A stretch of 64,000 nucleotides of DNA from JBBRBB01 sp963830175. Its GTDB lineage: Bacteria > Bacteroidota > Bacteroidia > Chitinophagales > Chitinophagaceae. The DNA lies in assembly GCA_963830175.1 (NCBI GenBank), contig CAWHKV010000009.1:600892-664891 (forward strand). Reading direction: 5' to 3'. Both the position numbers and the translations under genes were made by a program. The notes below the pieces were generated by a model that did not search any database, was not told the DNA's origin, and saw only the letters and a program-made list of their open reading frames with translations. The stretch's first letter is position 1, and each line of letters begins with the position of its first letter. Below, piece by piece: positions 1 through 11,300 of the stretch.

Positions 1-173
1 TTTAAAATTCATATTTCATTGATTTTTTAGGCGAGGCAAACCTAATCTAATCTATTGAAAAAGGGAAAAAGCATTATTTATTTAAGAATTGATTGAGAAT
101 AAGTTTTGAACTCCAACTTTTTAGATAGTTAGGGTTTTTCAGGATAAATTTGCCGCCAATGAAATTAAACAAT

Positions 174-392
174 ATGAAAAAATTATCAGCTGCGTTAGTT
201 TGTTCCATTATAGCCTTTGCTTCCTGCACCACACACGATTACAGTAACGATGTGCCCTCTATGGTACCGGATACAACCATTCATTCCTTTACAGCAGGTG
301 GTAATGATTATACAAATGATACCAGCCATACTTCGGTAGAACCCGCAGATAACATGGCAGATTCTACCCATCCTGCAGTAGGCGCGCATTAA
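174..392 (+). CDS. small lipoprotein, unknown function
   Basis: A 72-residue protein beginning MKKLSAALV with a hydrophobic stretch and a lipobox-like FASC at about residues 15-18, so it is probably exported and lipid-anchored. The mature part is short, polar and rich in Thr, Ser, Asp and His, with no domain I recognise. An earlier in-frame ATG at 159 exists. I chose 174 because it places the basic n-region directly before the hydrophobic core. A 7-bp inverted repeat follows at 420-445. Confidence 0.55.
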   Translation: MKKLSAALVCSIIAFASCTTHDYSNDVPSMVPDTTIHSFTAGGNDYTNDTSHTSVEPADNMADSTHPAVGAH

Positions 393-419
393 TTACTTTC
401 TGTTTATAAGCTACAAGAA

Positions 420-445
420 CCTCAGGTTTTTTTGCATGCCTGAGG
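420..445. terminator. hairpin between lipoprotein and carboxylase genes
   Basis: CCTCAGG (420-426) pairs with CCTGAGG (439-445) around a 12-nt loop that carries a T-run. The T-run is in the loop rather than after the stem, so this is not a classical terminator. It overlaps the upstream ATG at 436 of the carboxylase frame, which favours the internal start at 478. Confidence 0.3.
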
Positions 446-477
446 GTATGCCTATATTTGTTTATCAACAATGCTAT

Positions 478-2103
478 ATGGATATTCAATTGAATAAGAA
501 TGAAGACTGGATGAAACAGTTGCTAAGCAAAAGGCGGCAACGGCTCGATACCATAAAATTGGGTGGAGGAAAAAAATCAATTGAAAAACAACACCAGAGA
601 AATAAATTAACAGCTCGGGAGAGGGTTGATTTTTTATGTGATAAAGGAAAACCATTTATTGAACTGGGCAGTTTTGCCGGGTTTGATATGTATGAAGAGG
701 AAGGCGGTTGCCCCGCAGGTGGCACGGTGGCAGGGTTAGGTTATATAAGCGGAAGGCAATGTGTAATTGTTGCCAACGACCAAACCGTAAAGGCGGGTGC
801 CTGGTTTCCCATTACAGGGAAAAAGAATTTAAGAATGCAGGAAATTGCTATGGAAAACAACCTGCCTGTTGTTTATCTGGTTGACAGTGCCGGCGTGTTT
901 CTGCCGATGCAGGATGAGATTTTTCCTGATAAAGAACACTTCGGAAGGGTTTTTAGAAATAATGCGAAGATGAGTGCCATGGGCATAACCCAAATTTCTG
1001 CAGTGCTGGGCGCCTGTGTAGCGGGCGGTGCATATCTGCCCATAATGAGCGATGAAACCATTATGGTTGAAAATAATGGAAGTATTTTTCTTGCCGGTCC
1101 TTACCTGGTAAAAGCGGCCATTGGTGAAGAGGTGGATACTGAAACCCTGGGGGGCGCAGAAACGCATACGGCCATTAGCGGCATTGCTGATTATAAATTT
1201 AAAACGGAAGAAGAATGCCTTACCCAGGTAAAGAAAATTATTAGTCAGCTTGGTAAAAATCACCAGGGAAACTTTGATCGCATTGCCGCAAAACCTCCCA
1301 AAAAAAATCCTGATGCATTGTACACCATTATGCATACACAAAATTCCAAGCCGTATGATGTGCTGGATGTTTTGGACTGTTTAGTTGATGAAGATTCTTT
1401 CCAGGAATTTAAACAGGATTATGGAAAAACCATTGTTTGCGGATATGCAAGGGTTGAGGGATGGTCTGTTGGCATAGTCGCCAACCAAAGACTTATTACT
1501 AAAACGAAGAAGGGCGAGATGCGCATGGGTGGTGTAATATATAATGACAGTGCCGATAAGGCTGCCCGCTTTATAATGAATTGCAATCAGAAAAAAATTC
1601 CATTGGTTTTTTTGCAGGATGTTACAGGTTTTATGGTTGGCAGCAGAAGCGAACATTCTGGTATTATTAAAGACGGTGCAAAATTGGTAAATGCTGTTGC
1701 AAATTCAGTAGTTCCAAAAATTACTTTTATTACAGGCAACAGTTATGGCGCCGGCAATTATGCCATGTGCGGAAAAGCCTACGATCCCCGTTTTATATAT
1801 GCATGGCCTTCTGCAAAGATCGCAGTAATGGGTGGCGAACAAGCTGCCAAAACATTATTACAAATACAGGTCTCTGCTATGAAAAGCAAGGGCAAAACAG
1901 TTTCCCCTGAAGATGAAAAAACATTACTTGATACCATTATGAACAGGTATGAAGAACAAACCACACCTTATTATGCAGCAGCGCGGTTGTGGGTCGATGA
2001 AATTATTGATCCCGCAGATACACGCATGCTAATTTCTGAAGGAATTGCAGCTGCTAACCACGCACCCCTGCAGGAATTTAAGACAGGGGTTTTCCAGGTA
2101 TAA
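478..2103 (+). CDS. mccB: acyl-CoA carboxylase, carboxyltransferase (beta) subunit
   Basis: About 541 residues, the usual length for biotin-dependent carboxyltransferase beta subunits, which move CO2 from carboxybiotin to an acyl-CoA. The N-terminal crotonase-fold half carries the ARERV stretch and the GGAYLPIMSDE segment. The C-terminal half carries GNSYGAGNYAMCGKAYDPRF. The segment GSIFLAGPYLVKAAIGEEVD with GGAETHT resembles the methylcrotonyl-CoA carboxylase branch (leucine breakdown) more than the propionyl branch, but this is judged by eye. The biotin-carboxylase subunit is not in the window. An in-frame ATG at 436 lies inside a hairpin and would add 14 unconserved-looking residues, so 478 is preferred. 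Confidence 0.88.
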   Translation: MDIQLNKNEDWMKQLLSKRRQRLDTIKLGGGKKSIEKQHQRNKLTARERVDFLCDKGKPFIELGSFAGFDMYEEEGGCPAGGTVAGLGYISGRQCVIVANDQTVKAGAWFPITGKKNLRMQEIAMENNLPVVYLVDSAGVFLPMQDEIFPDKEHFGRVFRNNAKMSAMGITQISAVLGACVAGGAYLPIMSDETIMVENNGSIFLAGPYLVKAAIGEEVDTETLGGAETHTAISGIADYKFKTEEECLTQVKKIISQLGKNHQGNFDRIAAKPPKKNPDALYTIMHTQNSKPYDVLDVLDCLVDEDSFQEFKQDYGKTIVCGYARVEGWSVGIVANQRLITKTKKGEMRMGGVIYNDSADKAARFIMNCNQKKIPLVFLQDVTGFMVGSRSEHSGIIKDGAKLVNAVANSVVPKITFITGNSYGAGNYAMCGKAYDPRFIYAWPSAKIAVMGGEQAAKTLLQIQVSAMKSKGKTVSPEDEKTLLDTIMNRYEEQTTPYYAAARLWVDEIIDPADTRMLISEGIAAANHAPLQEFKTGVFQV

Positions 2104-2148
2104 CAGTTTGTTATTTACCGTGGCGTAAAATTTGAAGTCTTATACCAT

Positions 2149-2514
2149 ATGAATAAGAAAAAAACAGTTGTATTAGGTGCTTCCCCAAATCCTACCAGGT
2201 ATAGTCATTTAGCCGTTCAGCGCTTAACGTCGCATGGGCACCCGGTGGTGGCAATCGGTAAGCGGGCAGGTAAAATAGATGAGGTTGATATTATTGCAGA
2301 TAACCCTGTAATTGAGAATGTTGATACGATTACATTATACATGAACAGCCAGAATCAAAAACCATTTTATAACTACATGCTATCACTGCATCCTAAACGC
2401 GTAATATTTAATCCCGGGGCAGAGAATGATGAATTTGCAGACCTATTGAAAGAAAAAGGTATTGAACCCGTTGAAGCCTGCACATTAGTGATGTTAAGCA
2501 CAGGGCAGTATTAG
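2149..2514 (+). CDS. CoA-binding domain protein (YccU-like)
   Basis: A 121-residue single-domain protein opening with KKTVVLGASPNPTRYSH, the Rossmann-type nucleotide-binding loop of the CoA_binding family. The C-terminus contains NPGAENDEFADLLKEKGIEPVEACTLVML, matching the end of that family. Small proteins of this type bind CoA but their physiological role is unclear. It lies 45 nt after the carboxyltransferase gene on the same strand and may be co-transcribed. It is convergent with gltX, 29 nt away. Confidence 0.8.
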   Translation: MNKKKTVVLGASPNPTRYSHLAVQRLTSHGHPVVAIGKRAGKIDEVDIIADNPVIENVDTITLYMNSQNQKPFYNYMLSLHPKRVIFNPGAENDEFADLLKEKGIEPVEACTLVMLSTGQY

Positions 2515-2543
2515 AAATTTCGCATAATATTTTCCAGGTAGGC

Positions 2544-4070
2544 TTAGGTTGTTAAAAGCGATAATGTATGTTCTATTCTTTTTTTAGTTTCTTCTTTACC
2601 AATTATCTCAGCAATATTAAATACACCGGGTCCAAACTTACCTCCAACAAGCATTATTCTTAATGGCAGCATAAGTTCGCCGGTTTTTATTTGTTGTGCT
2701 GCGGCAATTTCTTTGAATGTAGTCTCAAGATCTTCACGTTCCCATCGGGGTAATAATTCATACGCCTGAATTAATTGAAGAAAGAACAATTGTTTTTTCT
2801 CATCCCATTTTTTGATGGATGCTGTGTCGATTGTTTCAGGACTTTTGAAAAAGAAGCCGGCTTGTAGTTTGAAATCAGAAAGAAGTGTACAACGTTCCTT
2901 AACCATATCGATAATGAAAGTAATTTTTTCATCATTCACCCCGTTAACTTCATCACCTAAAAAATATTTTACGTGTGGTAACAATGAATTTGAAGATGAT
3001 CTTTTGATCCATTCGTGGTTATACCATTTTGCTTTTTCGTAATCGAATTTTGCACCGGCTTTATGTACATGATCTATTGAAAATTTTTCTATCAGTTCAT
3101 TTAAAGAAAAGATTTCCTGGTCAGAGCCATCATTCCAACCTAACATAGCAAGCATATTTATTAAAGCCTCTGGCAAAAATCCGGTTTCCCTAAAACCGGA
3201 TTGTAATTCATTATTGGCAGGGTTTAACCAGTTCATTGCAAAGACAGGAAATCCCAAACGGGCTCCATCGCGTTTACTTAGTTTTCCATGTCCATCTGGT
3301 TTTAATATAAGAGGAAGATGCGCCCATTCCGGCATTTCATTTATCCATCCGAAATACTTCCAAAGCATAATATGTACGGGTGCGCTGGGCAGCCATTCTT
3401 CTCCACGAAATGCATGTGTAATTTGCATGAGGTAATCATCCACCACTACGGCCAGGTGATAAGTAGGCATACCATCTGCTTTCAGAAGAACTTTATCATC
3501 AACCTGCGAAGAATGGAATGAAACCTCACCACGTATCATGTCATTAAAAATAATTTCTTCATTTTCCGGCATTTTTATACGCACCACGTAGGGTGTGTTT
3601 TCCCTGAGTAAATGGTTCGTTTCATCCTGGTTTAATACAAGAGAGTTTTTCATTTTATCCCGCATCTTATGATCGTATTGCGGGGTAGGGTTTTCGGCAC
3701 TTTTATTTTTCTCACGCATTTCAACTAATTCTCCGGGAGTATCAAATGCATAATATGCCTTTCCCTCTTCTATCAATTTTTCCGCATATTCACGGTATAT
3801 GCTTTTTCTTTCACTTTGCCTGTAAGGTGCAAATTGACCGCCGTGCATGGGGCTTTCATTTGGTTGCAGGCCGCACCAGGCAAGGGTTTCATATATATAC
3901 TCTTCAGCACCCTGCACAAATCTGCCCTGGTCGGTATCTTCTATTCGTAAAATAAATTCGCCATGGTGTTTATGGGCAAAAAGGTAATTGAACAAAACCG
4001 TTCTTACACCACCTATATGTAAGCCACCTGTAGGCGAGGGGGCAAAACGAACACGCACTTTTCTTTCCAT
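2544..4070 (-). CDS. gltX: glutamyl-tRNA synthetase
   Basis: A 508-residue class I aminoacyl-tRNA synthetase that charges tRNA-Glu (and possibly tRNA-Gln, since I cannot see a glnS here). The HIGH motif is present as PSPTGGLHIGG with HIGG at residues 18-21. The second ATP-binding motif is GHGKLSKRDG, with KLSKR at 263-267. Length and order of domains are normal: catalytic Rossmann fold, then a helical anticodon-binding C-terminus. The start MERKVRVRFAPSPTGG fits the family closely. Confidence 0.96.
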   Translation of the reverse strand: MERKVRVRFAPSPTGGLHIGGVRTVLFNYLFAHKHHGEFILRIEDTDQGRFVQGAEEYIYETLAWCGLQPNESPMHGGQFAPYRQSERKSIYREYAEKLIEEGKAYYAFDTPGELVEMREKNKSAENPTPQYDHKMRDKMKNSLVLNQDETNHLLRENTPYVVRIKMPENEEIIFNDMIRGEVSFHSSQVDDKVLLKADGMPTYHLAVVVDDYLMQITHAFRGEEWLPSAPVHIMLWKYFGWINEMPEWAHLPLILKPDGHGKLSKRDGARLGFPVFAMNWLNPANNELQSGFRETGFLPEALINMLAMLGWNDGSDQEIFSLNELIEKFSIDHVHKAGAKFDYEKAKWYNHEWIKRSSSNSLLPHVKYFLGDEVNGVNDEKITFIIDMVKERCTLLSDFKLQAGFFFKSPETIDTASIKKWDEKKQLFFLQLIQAYELLPRWEREDLETTFKEIAAAQQIKTGELMLPLRIMLVGGKFGPGVFNIAEIIGKEETKKRIEHTLSLLTT

Positions 4071-4210
4071 AAGTGTAAAAATAATTGATTGTGTTTACAG
4101 GGTTTAATATTATGCATTACAAAAAGTTTTTACTTAGCTTACGCAACATATTATTTTACCTTTTTGAAGGGATTGATAGTAGCGAATGTTTAACTTAATA
4201 GCCAGTTAGT

Positions 4211-5546
4211 ATGAAAAAAATTCAAACACTTATAATTGCTCTCTGCTGCATGGTGCAAGTACAGGCACAACTGCCGGATTACGTACCCACCAAAGAAAAC
4301 CTCGAAGCAAGAAAATGGTTTAATGATGCAAAGTTTGGCTTGTTTATTCATTGGGGACCTTTTAGTATTCCGGGAGATGGTGAATGGGTAATGAATAACC
4401 GCAACATCACAGTAAATAATTATGAAAGGCTGATGAATTTTTTTAATCCTATAGATTTTAATGCAGCCGAATGGGTGGCAATGGCTAAGGGCGCGGGGAT
4501 GAAATACATTACGTTAATTACACGGCATCATGATGGTTTTAGTATGTGGGATTCAAAAGGCCTCGGACTTCAACATTATGCATACGCCTTATAAAAAAGA
4601 TATTGTAAAAATGCTGGCTGATGAATGTCACAAACAAGGCATTAAAATATTTTTTTATTATTCTCTTCTTGACTGGCGCAGGGATGATTACAGTTATTGG
4701 ACAGGTAATACAGGTAAAGGAACAGGCAGAACAATAAAAGGTAACTGGGATGATTATATACAGTTTATGAAAGACCAGTTAACTGAACTACTTACCAATT
4801 ATGGCGAGGTTGGGGGTATATGGTTTGACGGGTATTGGGATCAGTTAGATAACGAAAATCACGACGACCCAAAGCCGCGTGTAGACTGGCATTTCAGGGA
4901 GTTGTACGATCTTATTCATTCTTTGCAACCACAATGCCTTGTTGGAAATAACCACCACATAACCCCATTACCCGGCGAGGATTTTCAAATGTTTGAAAAA
5001 GATCTTCCCGGTAATAATACGACGGGTTTTGGCGGTGCATCCATCTCAACACTGCCCATGGAAACTTGCGAAACAATTAATAATTCATGGGGTTTTAACC
5101 TTACAGATACTACGTACAAATCGCATAAACAGTTGGTAGATTATCTTGTACGTGCGGCAGGTTTCGGCGCAAACTTTTTATTAAATATAGGACCCATGCC
5201 TAATGGTGATATACAACCCGAATTCAAAGAAAGCCTGGCTAATATGGGTGATTGGTTGAAAACATATGGGCAAAGTATTTATGAAACCCGGGGAGGTTTT
5301 ATGCGACCTTCAGAAGACATTTCCATTACCCAGAAAAACAATACCCTTTTTGTGCATGTATTAAGTACTAAACTTGATAAAGTGCAACTGGAGAATGTAC
5401 CATTTAAAAAAGTTTCGCGTGCTTATTTATTAAAAGATAATACCCCGGTAAACCTAACATTGAAGAATAAATACGCGGTGTTTGACGTTCCGAAGAATTT
5501 ACAGGGTGAACCTGATATTGTTATAGCGTTAGAAGTAAATAATTAG
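4211..5546 (+). pseudogene. alpha-L-fucosidase (GH29), single frameshift
   Basis: Two overlapping frames together encode a GH29 fucosidase of about 444 residues, a typical length. The first frame (4211-4594) has a signal peptide (MKKIQTLIIALCCMVQVQAQ) and the GLFIHWGPFS and ITRHHDGFSMWDS motifs. The second frame continues with KASDFN, TPYKKDIVK and GGIWFDGYWD, whose Asp is the expected nucleophile. Continuity is restored if one base of the A4 run at 4555-4558 is skipped, giving D-S-K-A-S-D. This needs a +1 shift. It may be a decayed gene, a sequence error or recoding. The intact enzyme would be a secreted or periplasmic exo-fucosidase. It is followed after 3 nt by the deacetylase gene. Confidence 0.85.
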
Positions 5547-5549
5547 TGA

Positions 5550-6185
5550 ATGTTCTATGTCGTTAAGATTCCGTGGTGGCTTAAGAAATTATATAGTGAT
5601 TTAACCTGGGACCTACCTGCGGTAGGTAAACAATTATACCTGACTTTCGATGATGGTCCGCACCCCGTTGTAACACCTTTTGTCTTAGATGAGCTAAAGA
5701 AATTTAATGCCAAAGCAACTTTTTTTTGCATTGGTAAAAATGTTCAAAATCACCCCGAAATTTATAACAGGATTCTTGCTGAAGGCCATTCTGTCGGTAA
5801 TCATACACAAACCCATTTAAATGCTTGGGATACTGATAAAAACCTTTATTTAAAAGATATTGAAATTGCAGGCAGGCATATTCAGTCAAACCTTTTCAGG
5901 CCGCCCTACGGAAAGATAACCTGCAAACTTGCGAAAATTTTACAGCAGAATTCGTATAAATCCAAATTGCCAAACAGGATAATAATGTGGAACGTTTTAA
6001 GTGGCGATTTTGATGAAAAAATTTCGCCTGAAAAATGTTTAAGCAATGTTTTAAAAAATTCCGCACCTGGTGCTATGGTCGTTTTTCATGACAGCGAAAA
6101 AGCATTTACACGCATGCATTATGCGCTGCCAAAAGTGCTGGAGCATTTTTCAAAACTGGGTTACACTTTCCCCCCAATAAAATAG
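5550..6185 (+). CDS. polysaccharide deacetylase family protein (NodB domain)
   Basis: A 211-residue NodB-homology (CE4-type) hydrolase, which removes acetyl groups from N-acetylglucosamine-containing polymers. Motif 1 is LTFDDGPHP with the catalytic and metal Asp pair. Motif 2 is GNHTQTH (metal histidines). Motif 3 is RPPYGK. The late FHDS matches the motif with the catalytic His. There is no obvious signal peptide; the N-terminus FYVVKIPWWLKKLY is hydrophobic and basic. It starts 3 nt after the fucosidase stop, suggesting translational coupling. It ends tail-to-tail 1 nt from the M13 peptidase gene. Confidence 0.9.
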   Translation: MFYVVKIPWWLKKLYSDLTWDLPAVGKQLYLTFDDGPHPVVTPFVLDELKKFNAKATFFCIGKNVQNHPEIYNRILAEGHSVGNHTQTHLNAWDTDKNLYLKDIEIAGRHIQSNLFRPPYGKITCKLAKILQQNSYKSKLPNRIIMWNVLSGDFDEKISPEKCLSNVLKNSAPGAMVVFHDSEKAFTRMHYALPKVLEHFSKLGYTFPPIK

Positions 6186-6186
6186 T

Positions 6187-8232
6187 TTACCAGATGCGAA
6201 CCCTTGCACTGTCTGGCACATACATCTTGTCACCGGGTTTTACATTAAAGACTTCATAAAAAGCATCCACATCACTCATGGGTCCATTAACCCTGTATTT
6301 CGCAGGGGAATGTACATCTGTTAAAACCTGGTTTCGTAAAGCTTCCGGCCGTACATCGCCAAGCCATCCCAATGCATATCCCATAAAGTAACGCTTGGCA
6401 GGAGAAAGTCCGCCAATAGGCTGGTTATTTTTATACTGTTCCGTTTTTTTAAATGCATCCCATCCTAATAAAATGCCTCCCAGGTCTGCAATGTTTTCAC
6501 CAAGCGTTGCCTTACCATTAATTTTAAAAGTATCTATGGGCATATAATTTCCAAATTGATTAACCATCACATCTGCCCGCTTATTAAATCTTTCTTCATC
6601 CTGTGTTGTCCACCAGCTTACTAAATTTCCTTTCTCATCAAACTGTCTTCCTTCATCATCAAACCCATGCGTAAGTTCGTGCCCGATAGTGCTTGCGCCG
6701 GCATAACCATACACTACAGCATCATCCAGTTCATTGTCTTTATACCCGGGAACAGTAAAAATTCCGGCGGGCAAAACGATCTCGTTATTAGATGGATTAT
6801 AATATGCATTATATGTTTGCGGGTACATGTCCCATTCATCTTTATCGACCGGCTTTCCCAATTTATTTATTTCATATTGGTGCCACCACGTATATGCACT
6901 CACTAAATTCTGCACATAGCTTTCAGTACCAATTTGCATGGTGCTGAAATCTTTCCATTTATCGGGGTATCCTACTTTTTTATTTATGGTTGAAAGTTTT
7001 GCAAGAGCTTTTTGCCGCGTGCTGTCACCCATCCATTCTAATTGCTGAATGCGGTTTTTAAGCGCATCGCGAATTGACTCAACAAGGTCAATATATCTTT
7101 TTTTTGCAGTAGAATCGAAATACTCTTTTACGTACAACTGACCTAACAATTCACCCATTACATTTTCCTGGCTTCTTATAACCCGCTTCCAGCGCGGACG
7201 TTGCGCTGTAGCACCGGTAAATAATTTATTAAAGCTGAAAACTTCTTTTCCAAACTTATCCGGCAGTGCCTGGTTAAATGCATCTGCCAAACGGTAACGC
7301 AAATAATCTTTCCAGGTTTCTATTGAGGTGGATTGTAGCACCTGCCCTGCCTTTTTATAATATTCGGGCTGCCCGATTATTACAGAATCAACATTGCCGG
7401 CACCTATAACATTTATATAATTTTTCCAGTCGATGGAAGCAGATACTTTTTGAAGATCGTTCACTGCCATTTTATTATAATTCGCATACGGATCGCGCAG
7501 GTCTTCCATTTTGCGATGACTGGCAGCAAGTTCTGTTTCAAGGCGCAAAATACTTTGTGCACTCAGGCTGGCTTTCGACGAATCAATACCCAGCATAACC
7601 AGCATATTACGCATATGGTCAACGTACTTACTTCTTATGCTTTTTGATGTGCTGTCTGCTTTAAAGTAATATTCCTTTTCAGGCAGGCCAATACCTGATT
7701 GCCATAACTGCAATGCATACAGTGTGCTATTTTTTGCATCCTGCGAAACATAAAAACCAATGGGACCTTCTATTCGTATTTTGTCAAATTCGGCAAATGT
7801 TCTTTGAAGTGCGTGCAGGTCGCTTATGGCGTTAATTTGGTCGAGGTATGGTTGAATAGGTTGTATGCCGCCCTCTTCAATGGCTGCCGTATCCATAGCC
7901 GTTTGCCAGAAGTCGCCAATTTTTTGAGAGGCGGTTCCTTTGGCTGCCTTTTCTTCCACTGCATTTTTTATTATTTCACGAAGCCTTTTTTGATTTTCTT
8001 CAATAACAAGGTTGCCAATGCCCCAGCTGCTTTCCTCGTTGGGTATAGGGTTATTTTTTATCCAGCCACCGTTTACAAAAGCAAAAAAGTCATTAGCGGG
8101 GTTTACACTGGTATCCATATTTTTGGCGAGCACATCTTCTTTATTTGCCGCAGTAACAGTGTCCTTTTCTGCAGAGTCGCATCCGAAATATAAGGGTGCA
8201 AAGATTATGATTATTAATAATTTATTTCTCAT
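6187..8232 (-). CDS. M13 family zinc metallopeptidase, lipoprotein
   Basis: A 681-residue neprilysin/PepO-type peptidase. The zinc site is HELTH at residues 518-522 within IGHELTHGFDDEGRQFD, and the third ligand Glu is in GENIADLGG (Glu about 579). The C-terminus ends with the typical aromatic VRIW. The N-terminus has a hydrophobic segment and a FGCDS lipobox, so it is probably anchored in a membrane facing the periplasm or exterior. It should cleave small peptides. The full domain is present and there is no sign of truncation. Confidence 0.93.
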   Translation of the reverse strand: MRNKLLIIIIFAPLYFGCDSAEKDTVTAANKEDVLAKNMDTSVNPANDFFAFVNGGWIKNNPIPNEESSWGIGNLVIEENQKRLREIIKNAVEEKAAKGTASQKIGDFWQTAMDTAAIEEGGIQPIQPYLDQINAISDLHALQRTFAEFDKIRIEGPIGFYVSQDAKNSTLYALQLWQSGIGLPEKEYYFKADSTSKSIRSKYVDHMRNMLVMLGIDSSKASLSAQSILRLETELAASHRKMEDLRDPYANYNKMAVNDLQKVSASIDWKNYINVIGAGNVDSVIIGQPEYYKKAGQVLQSTSIETWKDYLRYRLADAFNQALPDKFGKEVFSFNKLFTGATAQRPRWKRVIRSQENVMGELLGQLYVKEYFDSTAKKRYIDLVESIRDALKNRIQQLEWMGDSTRQKALAKLSTINKKVGYPDKWKDFSTMQIGTESYVQNLVSAYTWWHQYEINKLGKPVDKDEWDMYPQTYNAYYNPSNNEIVLPAGIFTVPGYKDNELDDAVVYGYAGASTIGHELTHGFDDEGRQFDEKGNLVSWWTTQDEERFNKRADVMVNQFGNYMPIDTFKINGKATLGENIADLGGILLGWDAFKKTEQYKNNQPIGGLSPAKRYFMGYALGWLGDVRPEALRNQVLTDVHSPAKYRVNGPMSDVDAFYEVFNVKPGDKMYVPDSARVRIW

Positions 8233-8389
8233 AAAAAATTTTAGTTGGCTAATATAATAAAGTTAGTTGTAGTATCATTTATGTTACCGGCAATGATTCC
8301 CCGGGTTTATAAAATATAGTGAGGCGGCATTCATTTTAAGGGCAATAAATTTTCAACTTAATTTGTTAACTAAAGAAGGTGCAGAATAA

Positions 8390-11300
8390 TTGCGTTACAC
8401 CCACATTATATTGATCATTTCATTATTGTTTTTTAGCAGTGATATTTCAGCGCAGCTATCTAATATAAGAAGAAAAACCATTTTGGCATCTGAGGATGTA
8501 ACGCTGGATTCACTGAGCATAATACCGGGCAGCGTAATAATAAAAGGCTTTGATACCTCCGCTTATTCTATTGATCACGTAAATGCGATGCTATCCTGGA
8601 AAAAGAAAGTTTTGCAGGATAGTGCAGAGATTTTTTACCGCGTTTTTCCTTTAAGGCTTAACGCAGTTGCATCGAACTATGCATACGATTCCATTCAAAA
8701 TAATTTCCGGGCTTTGCCGGGCATTAATAACCTTCACACAAATTCACCAACCTTATTAAATTTTGGCAACCTTAACTACAACGGAAGTTTTGGGCGCAGT
8801 TTAAGTTTTGGTAACAGTCAGGATGCCGTTTTCAATTCGCAACTTAATTTGCAACTGAATGGATTTATAGGCGATAGCATAGAAGTGAATGCTGCAATTA
8901 CCGATAACAATATACCCATACAACCTGAAGGCACTACCCAACAGTTAAATGAATTTGATAAGGTGCTTCTTCAATTTAAAAAAAATACCTGGTCAATTGA
9001 TTTAGGCGATATAGACCTGCGACAGGATGAGCAATATTTTTTACGTTTTTATAAACGTTTACAGGGAATAGCATATCAGCAGACTTTTAAAATTAATAGT
9101 AAGGTAAAAGATGAATTACTGTTTAGCGGTGCAATTGCCAAAGGTAAGTTTGCCAGAAATGTTTTTAGCGGACTCGAGGGCAACCAGGGTCCATACAGGT
9201 TGCAGGGAAATAATAATGAACTGTTTTTTATTGTACTGGCAGGTACTGAAAAAGTATTTATTGACGGTGTAATTATGCAACGCGGAGAAGATGCTGATTA
9301 TGTAATAAATTACAATACTGCCGAAGTTATTTTTACACCCAAACGTTTAATTACAAAAGATTCGCGCATACAGGTAGAGTTTGAATATGCTGACCGGAAT
9401 TATCTTAACACCATGCTGTATGTTTCAAACAAAACAACGTTTAACGAGCGATTTTCTATAAGGGTCTCGGCCTATTCCAACTCCGACGCAAAAAATTCAC
9501 CCCTCAATCAAAGTCTTGACAACAGGCAAAGGCAATTTTTATCTGATGTTGGAGATAGCATTCAACGCGCTTTTTATCCCATTGCTGATGTTGATTCTTT
9601 TTCAGTAAATAAGATATTATATAAAAGAATTGATACAATGTATAATGGCATACATGATTCTGTGTACATCTATTCTACCAGTCCTGACAGCGCCAGGTAT
9701 GCGTTGAATTTTGTTGAAGTGGGTGTGGGCAATGGCAATTACATTCCACTTTTAAATGCTGCGAATGGAAAAGTATTTCAATGGGTGCAACCTGTGAATG
9801 GCGTTCCGCAGGGAAATTATGAAGCGGCAACTTTTCTTGTGTCTCCAAAAAAACAGCAGGTAATTTCTGTTTCGGGCGAATATGTATTAAATAAAAACAC
9901 TTCAATAAAAACAGAATTAGCGTACAGTAATTTAGATGTTAACACCTTCTCGTCTAAACAAAAAAATAATGATGATGGCTATGCAGCCCGCATATTTATA
10001 ATAAGGGATGACACCCTGAATAATAAACATGCTTTGGTTTTAAATTCAGTGGCGGGATATGAATGGGTAGATCAGCAATTTAACCCTGTTGAAAGATTGC
10101 GGCCTGTAGAATTTTCGCGCGACTGGGGACTGCCCATTCTTACACAACGGGCAAATGAACAATTGCCATCATTATCTATGCGCCTTTCAGATTCGGCAGG
10201 CAATTTTGTACAATACAAATTCTCCGGTTACCTGCGAAGTGATGGTTTTAAAGGCTTACGTAACGAAATATACCACCAACAGATAATTAGTGGTTTCAAT
10301 ATAATTGATGGTATAAGTTTTACAACAAATAAAACACCGGGCGATAAAGGTTATTATCTGCGCCCGGCAATAGAAGTATCACGGGTGCTTCCATCTTTTA
10401 AAAATTATACTATTGGCGCAGGCTATGCGCTCGAACACAATCTCTCACGCAATATTTTAACCGATACATTAAATGCATATAGCTTTTCATTTGAAACAAT
10501 CAATGCATATTTAAGGTCTGATGCGAGTAAGGCAAACCATTGGGCGTTTACTTATTTTACCCGGCAAAATAAATTGCCATATAAAACAGATTTTTTATTT
10601 TCTGACCGTAGCCATAATTATAACCTGCAGGCAGAGTGGCTGCAGAATCCGCATCACCAGTTTCGCTTAAATGCTACTTACCGGCAACTATTCGTAAATG
10701 CCAATGCCTTTGTAAAGCAACAACCAGATAAAAGTTTGCTTGCCCGTGCTGAATACCTGGTAAATGAATGGAATGGATTTTTAAACGGAAATGTGTTGTA
10801 CGAAATTGGTTCAGGGCAGGAGCAGCAGCGTGACTTCTCTTATATTGAAGTACCGTCTGCCACCGGGCAGTATGCATGGATTGATTATAACGCAGATGGT
10901 ATTCAACAATTAAATGAATTTGAAATTGCGATATTTCCAGACCAGGCAAAGTATATTAGAATATATACCCCCACTAACAATTATGTAAAGTCTGATTACA
11001 TTCAATTTAATTACAGTGTTGCATTAAATCCTAAAGCCCTGCCGCAAAAAATATTTAGCGATGGGGTAAAAACATTTCTATCGAAGTTTATTATTCAATC
11101 ATCTGCGCAAACCTTTAAAAAACAGTTATCGGGTACAGGTGCACCATATGTTCCATTCAAGGGTAATATATCAGATACCTCTCTTATCACCATCAATTAT
11201 TTGTTAAACAATACGGTAAGCTTTAACAGGTATTCTGCAATTTGGGGTGCTGATCTTACCAACCTGGTTGGTTATAATAAAACCCTGCTTACTTATGGGT

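Noticed and set aside
4541..4575. Sulfolobus-type -1 programmed frameshift in fucosidase
   Set aside because: Frame arithmetic requires +1 here, so the known -1 mechanism does not fit.
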